Shown here: one piece after another, positions 51,950-60,746 of the stretch
How positions within the stretch are numbered: position 1 is the stretch's first letter
Layout of the letters: each line of letters starts with the position of its first letter
NCBI GenBank assembly: GCA_045221575.1
Contig: JBGUWU010000015.1
Span: 51,293-115,292, forward strand
Reading direction: 5' to 3'
DNA from: Scybalousia_A sp045221575
GTDB taxonomy: Bacteria > Bacteroidota > Bacteroidia > Bacteroidales > P3
Length of the DNA stretch: 64,000 bases
Made by a program: the position numbers and the translations under genes
The notes under the pieces: model-generated
Told to the model about the DNA's origin: nothing
The model's input: the letters and a program-made list of their open reading frames with translations, nothing else
Databases searched by the model: none

Positions 51950-54106
51950 ATGAAAAAAACTTTCTTATCAATTATTCTATTTGTGTGTGGAATAATGTTG
52001 ACAAATGGGCTATATGCACAAGTATCCAAACAAACAATAAAGCAAAAACAAACAGAACTTTTACGTCAAAGAGAAAATATGACAAGTGAAGATATAGATA
52101 AAGAATATGAATCTATGTTTATTTCTCGTGTTCCAATGAGAAGAGACTTGTCTAATGTAGAAAGAGTAAGTCCTTCTAATAATTCTGCGACTTTCAGGAA
52201 TAAGATGGTAAATTATCTTTCGGAAATACCAGAAGATGCAATCTTTCCTATTGAAAGTGATGAAGTACAAGCAATACTTATGACTTGGTCATACGTAACC
52301 AAAACCGTAAGTGGAAACCAAAGTGCGCAACAACTTTTTGATGGATTAGGATTTAGTAATTATGGTTATTCATATAATTTAGTGCCGGTATATAGTGTTC
52401 CAGATGTTGCAACAAATAGTAGTTACGCAAAACTATTCGGGAATCTTGCTAACGCAATACAACAACATACTCAAGTTTGGATAAACGTTTGGGCAGAAGA
52501 TGATACCACTACTATCAAAAACTTTATGGAAGAAAGAGGAACTCCTTTGACAAACTATCGTTTCTTTATCAATCCGGGTAATGCTTTTTGGTTTAGAGAT
52601 TTTGGCCCTATTGCTTTTTATTACGGAGACAATGATGATATTGGTTTCTTAGACTTTGAATATTATGGAGGCAGACCATTGGATAATGATATTCCTGTTA
52701 AAATTGCTGAAGAGTTGGGTTGGCCTGTCTATACCTCTACAATAGAATATGAGGGAGGAAATATCCTTGTAGACGGATTAGGAACCTTGGTTACATCAAC
52801 AGCTTTGTATGCAAGCAATAATGACTCTGAAGGATTGTACGTAAGAAATGAGAATACTCAACAAGGTTTCTCTGTACAAGAAAAGACTCCTCTAACCGCA
52901 TCTCAAATAAATGATAGTTTAATATACCTTATGAATCTATCCAATCTAAGAGTTTTACCAGAACTAAACTATGATGGAGGAACAGGACATGTAGATTTGT
53001 ATTGCGATATGTGGGAAGAAACAGGTTTTGTTGTTTCTCAATATCCAGAAAGCCTTTCTCATTGGTCAGATGCCAATAAAGTTAGTAATAACTTAGATAC
53101 TTTGCTGAATATGGACAACTATTTTGGAAACAAATACTTCGCTTCTCGTATTCCTTTGCCAGCAAAAAATAATGGAAATTTTTATACTTCTCAATCAGAT
53201 TATAATCAAAATTATACACGTGCGTTTTCTAATCACACATTTGTTAATGACGGTATTGTTCAACCTGTGTTTTATGACACTACAGCTACATCAACTAATA
53301 GAAGAGGAGATGTTGCAGGTAATCTTGCAGCTTTAGAAATAATGAGACATGCATATCCAGGATATTCTTTTGAAGAAATAGACGTGAGAAGTTTTGATGG
53401 CTATGGTGGAGCAATACATTGTATCACAAAACAAATACCTGCTGAAAATCCTGTTAGAATATATCATCAACCACTTAGATATATAAACACAACTCTAACA
53501 CCTATGGAATATGCAACGCTGAATGTACTTGCACAAAACAAAAGTGGTATAGAAGTTGTCAGAATATATTATAGATATAAGGAAGAAACTTCTTTTACTG
53601 AGTTGGAATGCCTATCATTGGGAGATAATATGTATACAGCAAATATTCCTCTTAGAGCAGATATGGCAAATGATACTATTACATATTTTATCTTAGCAAC
53701 TTCAAATAATGGAAAAACAATAACAAAACCTATGACTGCACCTGAAGGTTTTTATGTTTTACCTTACGGTACCTTGATAGAAGGAGTTGTTGAAGAAGAT
53801 GTATATGGCAATGGTACACATACTTGGGCATCATTAGAAGATAATCTGCAGAATGTTTTAGACAATATAGGAGAAGTTTATCCTAATCCTGCAAAAGATA
53901 AGGCAAGCATATCTATTAGTCAAATAAAAGGGGATTTGTATTATAGCGTTATGAACCTTAAAGGTCAGATTATTTTAAGAGATAAGATAAATAAAGGAGA
54001 AAAACAATTAGATATTGATGTCTCTTCATTAAAGGCAGGTAATTATTGGATAAATTTCACTGATGGAAACCTTTCTACAGTCAGAAAACTTGTTGTAGTG
54101 AAGTAA
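51950..54106 (+). CDS. T9SS-exported agmatine/peptidyl-arginine deiminase-family enzyme
   Basis: A 718-residue secreted guanidine-modifying enzyme (PAD_porph family). Signal peptide 1-24 (ending LYAQ); catalytic domain about 85-500 with FWFRDFGP (Asp217), YEGGNILVDG, GGTGHVDLYCDMWEE (His347, Asp349), NHTFVNDG (Asn) and GGAIHCITKQIP (nucleophile Cys491), a complete guanidine-modifying set. An Ig-like domain follows (about 505-605). The C-terminus (642-718: VYPNPAKDKASI, LKAGNYWINF, VRKLVVVK) is a T9SS type A sorting tail. The layout resembles Porphyromonas PPAD, but peptidyl-arginine versus agmatine as substrate is undecided. Confidence 0.88.
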   Translation: MKKTFLSIILFVCGIMLTNGLYAQVSKQTIKQKQTELLRQRENMTSEDIDKEYESMFISRVPMRRDLSNVERVSPSNNSATFRNKMVNYLSEIPEDAIFPIESDEVQAILMTWSYVTKTVSGNQSAQQLFDGLGFSNYGYSYNLVPVYSVPDVATNSSYAKLFGNLANAIQQHTQVWINVWAEDDTTTIKNFMEERGTPLTNYRFFINPGNAFWFRDFGPIAFYYGDNDDIGFLDFEYYGGRPLDNDIPVKIAEELGWPVYTSTIEYEGGNILVDGLGTLVTSTALYASNNDSEGLYVRNENTQQGFSVQEKTPLTASQINDSLIYLMNLSNLRVLPELNYDGGTGHVDLYCDMWEETGFVVSQYPESLSHWSDANKVSNNLDTLLNMDNYFGNKYFASRIPLPAKNNGNFYTSQSDYNQNYTRAFSNHTFVNDGIVQPVFYDTTATSTNRRGDVAGNLAALEIMRHAYPGYSFEEIDVRSFDGYGGAIHCITKQIPAENPVRIYHQPLRYINTTLTPMEYATLNVLAQNKSGIEVVRIYYRYKEETSFTELECLSLGDNMYTANIPLRADMANDTITYFILATSNNGKTITKPMTAPEGFYVLPYGTLIEGVVEEDVYGNGTHTWASLEDNLQNVLDNIGEVYPNPAKDKASISISQIKGDLYYSVMNLKGQIILRDKINKGEKQLDIDVSSLKAGNYWINFTDGNLSTVRKLVVVK

Positions 54107-54147
54107 AGAAGAAAAGATAGTATAAACATAAAAAAAACAGGAAAACT

Positions 54148-54345
54148 ATGGGAAGAGTGGGAATGACAGAAATTATAGTTGTTGCTTTGATTATTCTATT
54201 ATTGTTCGGAGGAAGAAAAATTCCTGAACTTATGAAAGGTTTAGGTAGAGGTGTAAAGGGTTTTAAAGATGGTATGAATGGAAAATTTGATGAAAGTGAA
54301 GAAGATTCTAAAACATCAAATGAAAAATTAGATAAAGAGAAATAA
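54148..54345 (+). CDS. tatA: Sec-independent translocase TatA/E
   Basis: Pore-forming subunit of the twin-arginine translocase, 65 residues. One transmembrane helix (about 8-21), the FGGRKIPELMKGLGRGVKGFKDG amphipathic helix (FG motif present) and an acidic/Lys-rich tail. Lies 41 bp after the deiminase gene and 29 bp before tatC. Could equally be named tatE or tatB-like; only one such gene is seen. Confidence 0.92.
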   Translation: MGRVGMTEIIVVALIILLLFGGRKIPELMKGLGRGVKGFKDGMNGKFDESEEDSKTSNEKLDKEK

Positions 54346-54374
54346 TTCTCTATACTAACAAAGCAAAGCTATTC

Positions 54375-55133
54375 GTGGAAGTAGAGAAAACTTTTTGGGA
54401 ACATTTAGATGACCTACGAGGAAGTCTTATAGGAATATTTATTTGTCTTATTGTCGCTTTTGTAGTTTCATTTGTTTTCAAAGATATTATGTTTTCTGTG
54501 GTCTTTTATCCTACTGAAAAAGATTTTATTACTTATAGACTTTTGGGGATAACACCTGTAAAGGTTCAAATGATAAGTACTGAAATAACAACGCAGATGA
54601 TGGCTCACCTAAAGACATCTTTAGTGTTTGCCATCATCTTATCTTCTCCATATATTATAAAGAGCTTGTTCTCGTTTATTTCTCCTGCTTTATATGAAAA
54701 TGAGAAAAAATACTCTTTCCAAATAGTTGTTGTAGCATATCTTTTATTTCTTTTAGGTGCAGCAGTGAATTATTTTATAATATTTCCCATAACTTTTAAC
54801 TTTTTGGCAAATTATCAGGTGTCTGAAAAAGTTGTTACACTCATTTCTCTACAATCCTATAATCAGACTCTATTGATGATGACATTGGTGTTTGGTATTG
54901 TGTTTGAAATACCTGTACTAAGTTGGTTGTTGGCAAGTTTTAGTTTGTTAAAGTATCGTTTTATGAAAAGATATAGAAGACATGCCATAGTAATTATTCT
55001 CATTGCAGCGGCAATAATAACTCCTACTACAGACATATTTACTCTTGCTATTGTATCTATTCCTATATGGTTGTTGTATGAAACAAGTATTCTTATAGTA
55101 AAGAATGTTGAACAAAAGAAATTAAAAAATTAG
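54375..55133 (+). CDS. tatC: Sec-independent translocase TatC
   Basis: Receptor subunit of the twin-arginine translocase, 252 residues with six hydrophobic segments. FWEHLDDLRGSLIG at the start (Glu and Arg conserved), SPYIIKSLFSFISPALYENEKK and the late RRHAIVIILIAAAIITPTTDIFT motif fit TatC. The start is GTG 54375. Its stop shares bases with the stop of the convergent beta-barrel gene. Confidence 0.94.
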   Translation: MEVEKTFWEHLDDLRGSLIGIFICLIVAFVVSFVFKDIMFSVVFYPTEKDFITYRLLGITPVKVQMISTEITTQMMAHLKTSLVFAIILSSPYIIKSLFSFISPALYENEKKYSFQIVVVAYLLFLLGAAVNYFIIFPITFNFLANYQVSEKVVTLISLQSYNQTLLMMTLVFGIVFEIPVLSWLLASFSLLKYRFMKRYRRHAIVIILIAAAIITPTTDIFTLAIVSIPIWLLYETSILIVKNVEQKKLKN

Positions 55134-55801
55134 TATCTCTTTTTATCTGATTGGAAGAAATAAGTTAATCCTATGCTAAATCCTCTCCAACGATAGTTAT
55201 TCCATCGTCCAATATTAACAAATCCCATTATATATTTGGCATCTATTTCCCAATGATGATTAAAGTCATAACCTATTCCAAACATATAGCCTACGTCTTC
55301 TTTGTGTAGGTTACCGTCTGCAAATGTTTTAACAGTTTTACTTGTTCCATTGGTATAGTTCTCGGTATCGTAGATATTATTATTTGACCAAGAAGTATTG
55401 CCGAATAGTCCGTAAGTAATGAATGGTGTTAAAGAAAATATTAATCCTCTTCCTAATCTTTCATCTCCAAATTTTAGTTCTAAAGTAGCTTCAAAATCTA
55501 AGAAATATCCATCAACATCAACCGTACCTTGTGGAAAATTAGATTTATATCCTTTTTTCCAAAAATTAAGAGTAGGTTTGAAATATAGGTTATATACCAA
55601 ATGCTTTTCTCCAGCAAAACCAACTTTTGCACCATATTGTTTTTCAATATACTTAGGTTGATTAACCCAGTCGTATGTTGCATTTACATTAATACCAAAC
55701 TTCCATGGGTCTTTGCTTTCTTTGACCGTACTAACTTCCATTTGGGCAAAAGAAACGAGACTATATATTAAAGCAATAAGTATAAATAAAATTCTTTTCA
55801 T
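55130..55801 (-). CDS. outer-membrane beta-barrel protein, small
   Basis: A 223-residue outer-membrane protein: signal peptide 1-20 (ending SFAQ), then alternating amphipathic strands with aromatic belts (FGINVNATYDW, YNLYFKPTLNFW, FLDFEATLELKFG, LIFSLTPFITYGLFG, YMFGIGYDF) and a C-terminal aromatic strand (FSIGLTYFFQ). It fits the OMP_b-brl / PorT-like class of about eight strands. Function unknown. Downstream of the transglutaminase-like gene (60-bp gap) and convergent with tatC. Confidence 0.72.
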   Translation of the reverse strand: MKRILFILIALIYSLVSFAQMEVSTVKESKDPWKFGINVNATYDWVNQPKYIEKQYGAKVGFAGEKHLVYNLYFKPTLNFWKKGYKSNFPQGTVDVDGYFLDFEATLELKFGDERLGRGLIFSLTPFITYGLFGNTSWSNNNIYDTENYTNGTSKTVKTFADGNLHKEDVGYMFGIGYDFNHHWEIDAKYIMGFVNIGRWNNYRWRGFSIGLTYFFQSDKKRY

Positions 55802-55861
55802 CTTACAATAATAACGAGTTATAGTTTCAGTATCTAATAACGCAAGTTCGGTAAAAATATT

Positions 55862-58363
55862 TTATTTAATTAGTTTTAGGAGTTCTTCTTGGGAAGATAT
55901 TTTATAACCTTGAGAGAAGTAGATAATATCTTGTTTTTCTATTAAAGTAAGAATAGGATAGTTGTTTAAGAAATCAAACTTAGTTGTTTGAAGTATCTGC
56001 TTTTCTATCTCTTTATTCTCGTCTAAGAGTACTACAGTATTAGTTGGTAGAGTAGGGAATACATCGGTGGAAAAATCTTTGTTTAATAGACTTTTATCTA
56101 AGACTAAGACTAAAACAACGTCTTTTTTATTAAAATCTTCTTTTGATTTGGATATATCTACGAGTAAATGACGCGAAGGTTCTTTATAAGGATCTATAAC
56201 AGCAAGTACTATAGCAGGAACTTCATTTTGCAATTCCTGTAAAGAACAATTTATAGCATTACTAAGATATAACATCTGTATAGATGATTTGTTTTTTAGT
56301 TCATTAAAAGAAGTTAAATCGTTGTCAGTTGGGAAAGATGTACTTATAATCTGTTTTTGTTTAGGTAGAACGATTTTGCCATAGCTTGCAACATCCTCTT
56401 TTGCTTCTGGAATAGTTACTGTTATATTAGTAGTTTGACCTTTCTTTAAAGTAAAATAAGTTTCTTTAACTGTTACCTTGCCTTTAGAGTTTCTATTGCC
56501 TGCTATCATACGATATTGACCTTCTGGTAGTGAGAGTTTTTCAGGAAAAGATGCAAACTTAGGGTCATATTCATAGTCTAAAGAGATGAATTCATTGTTG
56601 ATAAGTCTTTGTATTGTGAACTGAGAATAGTACTCTGGTTTGATAGAGTTTTTATTATCATTATTTACTATCAATATACAGTTGTTATCTTCTTTTATTT
56701 CTTTTAGTTTGAAAGCATATTTCCAATTATCATTAGCGTTTATTCTCCACTGACTTCTACCTGTAGCCCACTCATAACGAGCTTGTATCCCAAATGTTCT
56801 ACAGATAGCAACAAATAGAATCTCTTTTGATTTAGCATCTGATTCTTTAGCAGTAAGAACACCTTTTGGAGAGATAGGAACATTATAATAATTATCTGTA
56901 GTATTGATTTTAATATTTTTTTCTATCCAATTAGCTACTTCTTTACCTGTTTTGAAAGGTTTGTTAAAATAATCATGTATATAACTTCTCCATGCTGTAA
57001 GCTGTTCTAATGCAATACGGGGGTTGATAACATATTCTGATGTTTCGCTTTTAGGTATATAGTTAAGATGATCAATAATTATATCTGCTTTTAAATCTCT
57101 TAAGTCTTTTTCATAAATAAGTTGAAGAATTTTCTTGCTTAATGGATGATCGTATTCTAATACTTTTTGAACTTCTTTATAATTACCCCAAGAATTTCTT
57201 AATATCTCATTATCTGTCTTAGGAAATGTAGATATATAAGCGTTTCTTATTGAATCTTCTTTTACCAAACGTTCATTATTCTTTTTAACTAAATATTCTG
57301 GTAGAGTTTCAATAGGTAGTTCTTTTGGAGGAATAATAGTAAAGGTTTGATCTTTTAGTTCTTTATCTGTTAGACTGACTTTTATATTAGTATCATTAGC
57401 ATTAGCATGAACTTGTTTAAATAGTTTATCTGTTTTAACCCATATAACTAAATTTCCATAGCCTGTAGTAAGAGATGCTTTACCTTCTTTGTTGGTGTTT
57501 ATCTTAGCCAAAGGATAATATTCAGCATAGTTGTATAGTCCAAAACTTACTTGAGCATCTTTTATTGGTTTATTGTTTTTATCTACAACAGTTATAGTAA
57601 GTTGTTTAGTAGGGGCATAATTGCCAAGAAGATTAATCTTAGAATATTTTTCAGTTTCAAAGTTTTTTTCTTCCTTACCATTATATTTACCAAAAACAGT
57701 AGTATGAACCATCATACATCTTTTAGAAGGAGCATCAAACCAACCTACATTTAACTTTGCTTCAGGCTCACAAGCTCCAAGAAAATACCATTGACCATCT
57801 ACCCATACTTCAACCCAAGCATGATTATCATCTGTATGTGCCCAACGAGGAGTATAACATTGTCTTGCAGGAATACCTACACTACGCAATGCAGTAACAG
57901 CAAAAGTACTTTCTTCTCCACATCTTCCCCAAGATGTTCTTAGAGTAGCCAGCGGTGCAGATGTTCTACCGTCAGATGCTTTATAATTTACCTTCTCATG
58001 ACACCAATGATTTACTTCTAATGCTGCGTCATACATAGATAATCCTTTTACTCTGTCTTTTAACTCATTAAACATATATAAACGAGCAGTGTCAAGATTT
58101 TCATTATTTACTCTATATACTAAAACGAAGTGTTTAAAAATATCTTCTGGTATATCTTTACACCAAGTAAAAGTATGCTTAGCTTCAATAGAAGAACGTA
58201 CTTGTTTAAGAAAGAAACTTGTATCATAGTCTAATCTATCATTTAAAGGCATATAATTATAAAGAAAACTAAGATATTCTTTTTCTTGTTTAGTTAGTTT
58301 TTCTTGTGCTTGCATACCGATAAAAGCAAACATTATCATCAAGCAAATAATAACTCGTTTCAT
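55862..58363 (-). CDS. secreted transglutaminase-like protein
   Basis: An 833-residue exported protein (signal 1-20, ending QAQ). The first half has a transglutaminase core with Cys148 (WGRCGEEST), His181 (DDNHAWVEV) and Glu199 in FLGACEPE where the classical triad has Asp; this CEPE form is usual for the Bacteroidota family as I recall it. A carboxypeptidase-like Ig unit follows (about 255-335). The second half holds a degenerate second transglutaminase-like segment (about 485-570) and a thioredoxin-like C-terminal end. Substrate unknown. Confidence 0.82.
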   Translation of the reverse strand: MKRVIICLMIMFAFIGMQAQEKLTKQEKEYLSFLYNYMPLNDRLDYDTSFFLKQVRSSIEAKHTFTWCKDIPEDIFKHFVLVYRVNNENLDTARLYMFNELKDRVKGLSMYDAALEVNHWCHEKVNYKASDGRTSAPLATLRTSWGRCGEESTFAVTALRSVGIPARQCYTPRWAHTDDNHAWVEVWVDGQWYFLGACEPEAKLNVGWFDAPSKRCMMVHTTVFGKYNGKEEKNFETEKYSKINLLGNYAPTKQLTITVVDKNNKPIKDAQVSFGLYNYAEYYPLAKINTNKEGKASLTTGYGNLVIWVKTDKLFKQVHANANDTNIKVSLTDKELKDQTFTIIPPKELPIETLPEYLVKKNNERLVKEDSIRNAYISTFPKTDNEILRNSWGNYKEVQKVLEYDHPLSKKILQLIYEKDLRDLKADIIIDHLNYIPKSETSEYVINPRIALEQLTAWRSYIHDYFNKPFKTGKEVANWIEKNIKINTTDNYYNVPISPKGVLTAKESDAKSKEILFVAICRTFGIQARYEWATGRSQWRINANDNWKYAFKLKEIKEDNNCILIVNNDNKNSIKPEYYSQFTIQRLINNEFISLDYEYDPKFASFPEKLSLPEGQYRMIAGNRNSKGKVTVKETYFTLKKGQTTNITVTIPEAKEDVASYGKIVLPKQKQIISTSFPTDNDLTSFNELKNKSSIQMLYLSNAINCSLQELQNEVPAIVLAVIDPYKEPSRHLLVDISKSKEDFNKKDVVLVLVLDKSLLNKDFSTDVFPTLPTNTVVLLDENKEIEKQILQTTKFDFLNNYPILTLIEKQDIIYFSQGYKISSQEELLKLIK

Positions 58364-58365
58364 AT

Positions 58366-59457
58366 CTATTTTAATTGATTTTTATCTTTCTTTTTCAATA
58401 CTCTATTAGTCCAATATGGCAACACCAATAAGCCAACAATAATATATGGATAATAAGTAAATAACCTCCAAAGCAATGCTAATATACCTTGTAATCCTTC
58501 TGGTAAGAACTCTGTAAAGAATAATGGAAAAGCAAACTCTGCTACTCCGCTACTACCTGGTGTAGGAGATATACATAGAACTATCCACATAACTAACTGT
58601 CTGCAATATATTACAAGATTATCAAACAATGTAGATATATCTGTATTGAAAGCCATTAACACAAAGTTCATCACTAAGAACCTTGATGTCCAAGATAACA
58701 CAGTAGCACCATATACTTTCAACCAATAAGTAAAGCGTTTCTCTTTAAACTCTTCACTACTTGTTAGTATATCATTGCCTACCTTTTGAAACTTTCGTTC
58801 CCATCTGTTTAATAGTCTTGTTCTGCCTAATATATATAGCAAACCTTTAAATTTTTTAGGATAGAAGAATATAGCTACTAAGATAAACAGAGTAAGCAAC
58901 ATCATAAACGAATATCCAATAAAGAATACATTTATTTCAGAGAATTTCCAACCTGCTACAGAAAACCTAAACTCAGTAGCAAATGCAGTATGAGAACCTA
59001 TCAACAGTATTACTATAGGAGTGATTATAACATAAAACAGTTCGTCCATTAGTGTAGCAATCATAACTATAGCAGTGGAACGACCTACTGCAATGCCTTC
59101 TAATGGTATTATGAATAAAGCTACAGCAGAACCACCAATAGACGTAGGAGTGATAGTAGAAGAAAACTCCCATAGCATAATAACCTGAAAGCACTTTTTC
59201 CACGATAGTTTATTGTCAGTAAGTAAGCGAAGTCTATACATATACATAAACTCCCTATTGCATTCAAATAAGAATGCTATAACCAAACATAGAAAAGAAT
59301 AAGAAGTAAATAACGATGCAAGGTTAGAGAATACTGCTTCATTCTTAATATATTCACGTGCAATCATATAACACCCCACACCTAAACCAATAAGTATAGG
59401 GATAAGTATTCTATATATATTAAATATCTTTAAAGGGTTATCTGTTTTACTTGTCAT
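58366..59457 (-). CDS. LPG-synthase-type transmembrane flippase family protein (second copy)
   Basis: 363 residues with about eight hydrophobic segments. It shares the FSSTITPTSIGGSAVALFI motif and the late SPTPGSSGVAEFAFP motif with the LPG_synthase_TM family. It is only distantly related to the copy at 5922. It is located 2 bp before the transglutaminase-like gene and 3 bp after the SUI1 gene, in a group with a lipid kinase and an LtaS-like enzyme, which points to lipid or lipid-linked glycan handling. Substrate unknown. Confidence 0.82.
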   Translation of the reverse strand: MTSKTDNPLKIFNIYRILIPILIGLGVGCYMIAREYIKNEAVFSNLASLFTSYSFLCLVIAFLFECNREFMYMYRLRLLTDNKLSWKKCFQVIMLWEFSSTITPTSIGGSAVALFIIPLEGIAVGRSTAIVMIATLMDELFYVIITPIVILLIGSHTAFATEFRFSVAGWKFSEINVFFIGYSFMMLLTLFILVAIFFYPKKFKGLLYILGRTRLLNRWERKFQKVGNDILTSSEEFKEKRFTYWLKVYGATVLSWTSRFLVMNFVLMAFNTDISTLFDNLVIYCRQLVMWIVLCISPTPGSSGVAEFAFPLFFTEFLPEGLQGILALLWRLFTYYPYIIVGLLVLPYWTNRVLKKKDKNQLK

Positions 59458-59460
59458 TAG

Positions 59461-59802
59461 TTAGTTAATACGTTTAGTTTTATAACCCAATGAAGACAAT
59501 ATCTCACTTACTTTTTCTCTAAAATCTCCTTGAAGAAGTATGTTCCCATCTTTAACGCTTCCACCTACACTACATTTAGTTTTAAGTGTCTTAGACAATG
59601 TTATCAAATCCTCTTCACTACCTATAAAATTACTAATAAGAGTAACTTTTTTGCCAGCTCTTTGTTTCTTGTCTAATGATATTCTAAGAGTTTGTTGATT
59701 AGTAGGTAAGGTCTCTATTTCCTCCGCCTGTTCATCTTCAAAAACAAAGTCTGGATCAGTAGAATATACTATTGAATTATTGCTCTTTTTTCGGTGATTC
59801 AT
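59461..59802 (-). CDS. SUI1/YciH-family translation factor
   Basis: 113 residues with an eIF1/YciH fold: RISLDKKQRAGKKVTLISNFIG, LITLSKTLKTKCSVGGSVKDG and ILLQGDFREKVSEILSSLGY. Bacterial members help start-codon selection or ribosome work. The N-terminal 40 residues are acidic and variable. Its start overlaps the lipid kinase 3' end by 26 bp. Confidence 0.92.
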   Translation of the reverse strand: MNHRKKSNNSIVYSTDPDFVFEDEQAEEIETLPTNQQTLRISLDKKQRAGKKVTLISNFIGSEEDLITLSKTLKTKCSVGGSVKDGNILLQGDFREKVSEILSSLGYKTKRIN

Positions 59803-60745
59803 ATATTATACTTTTTATAAGGTCAAGTATTTTCTTTTCACTTAAGAAAGGTTGTTTATGCTTATCATCTGGAACAATAACATTAAGATTGCTTGGATTA
59901 ACAGAAAACTTAATATTATCGCCTTCATAACTAATACCTTCACCATCAAGATTAAGCATATTATCATTGAAGTCTTTTATCTCCACCTGTTTAGCTCTAA
60001 ATGTTTCAACATAAGGAGATTTATCCATTTGATGAAAAAACATCATCTGCACTACTATAGGAGCAAGAATAATAGGAGGTTTTTTTACTACTACCACGTC
60101 CAACAATCCGTCATTCAGTGATGCTTTAGGAGCGATAATAGCATTGTATCCAAATTGGTTAGAGTTCATAAAAGATATAAATAAAGCTTCTTTCTCCATC
60201 TCTTTACCATCTACAATAAGATGATATTTCTTAGGTTTATAGTTGATAAAATCTTTAAGAACTAAACGTAGATAAGTTTGAAATCCTCTTGTTTTATTAC
60301 CTGTAAATTCTTTAGCAATCAGAGCATCAAAGCCCACACCTGCTACAGAAGCGTATGGCATATCGTTTAGATTGATAGTATCTATATTAAGAGAGTTATA
60401 GTTATTTATTACTTCTATGGCTTTTTTTATATCTAAAGGTATATGTAGACAACGTGCTAATCCATTGCCAGAACCAGCAGGTATTATACCAAGTTTAGTA
60501 TCTGTGTTTATCAAACCTCTTACACAATCGTTAATGCTTCCATCTCCACCTACTACCACTATAGTATTAATACCTTTCTGTGCTGCATCTCTACATATCT
60601 CTGTAGCATGATGAGCATATTCTGTATAAACAATAGAGTAGTCAAACTTATCTTTATTTAAGTACTGCTCTAATGTTGGCTCAACTATTTTCTGTTTACC
60701 TATTCCACTAACAGGATTGATGATAAACAAGACTTTATCTTTCAT
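59777..60745 (-). CDS. diacylglycerol kinase-family lipid kinase (YegS/DgkB type)
   Basis: Phosphorylates diacylglycerol or a related lipid. 322 residues: FIINPVSGIGK at the start, VVVGGDGSINDCVRGL (ATP motif GGDG), GIIPAGSGNGLARCL and the C-terminal beta-sandwich with LNLDGEGI. Normal length. It directly follows the LtaS-like gene by 1 bp; together they could recycle the diacylglycerol that LtaS-like reactions release (inference from the LtaS/DgkB pairing in Gram-positive bacteria). Confidence 0.9.
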   Translation of the reverse strand: MKDKVLFIINPVSGIGKQKIVEPTLEQYLNKDKFDYSIVYTEYAHHATEICRDAAQKGINTIVVVGGDGSINDCVRGLINTDTKLGIIPAGSGNGLARCLHIPLDIKKAIEVINNYNSLNIDTINLNDMPYASVAGVGFDALIAKEFTGNKTRGFQTYLRLVLKDFINYKPKKYHLIVDGKEMEKEALFISFMNSNQFGYNAIIAPKASLNDGLLDVVVVKKPPIILAPIVVQMMFFHQMDKSPYVETFRAKQVEIKDFNDNMLNLDGEGISYEGDNIKFSVNPSNLNVIVPDDKHKQPFLSEKKILDLIKSIIYESPKKEQ

Positions 60746-60746
60746 A

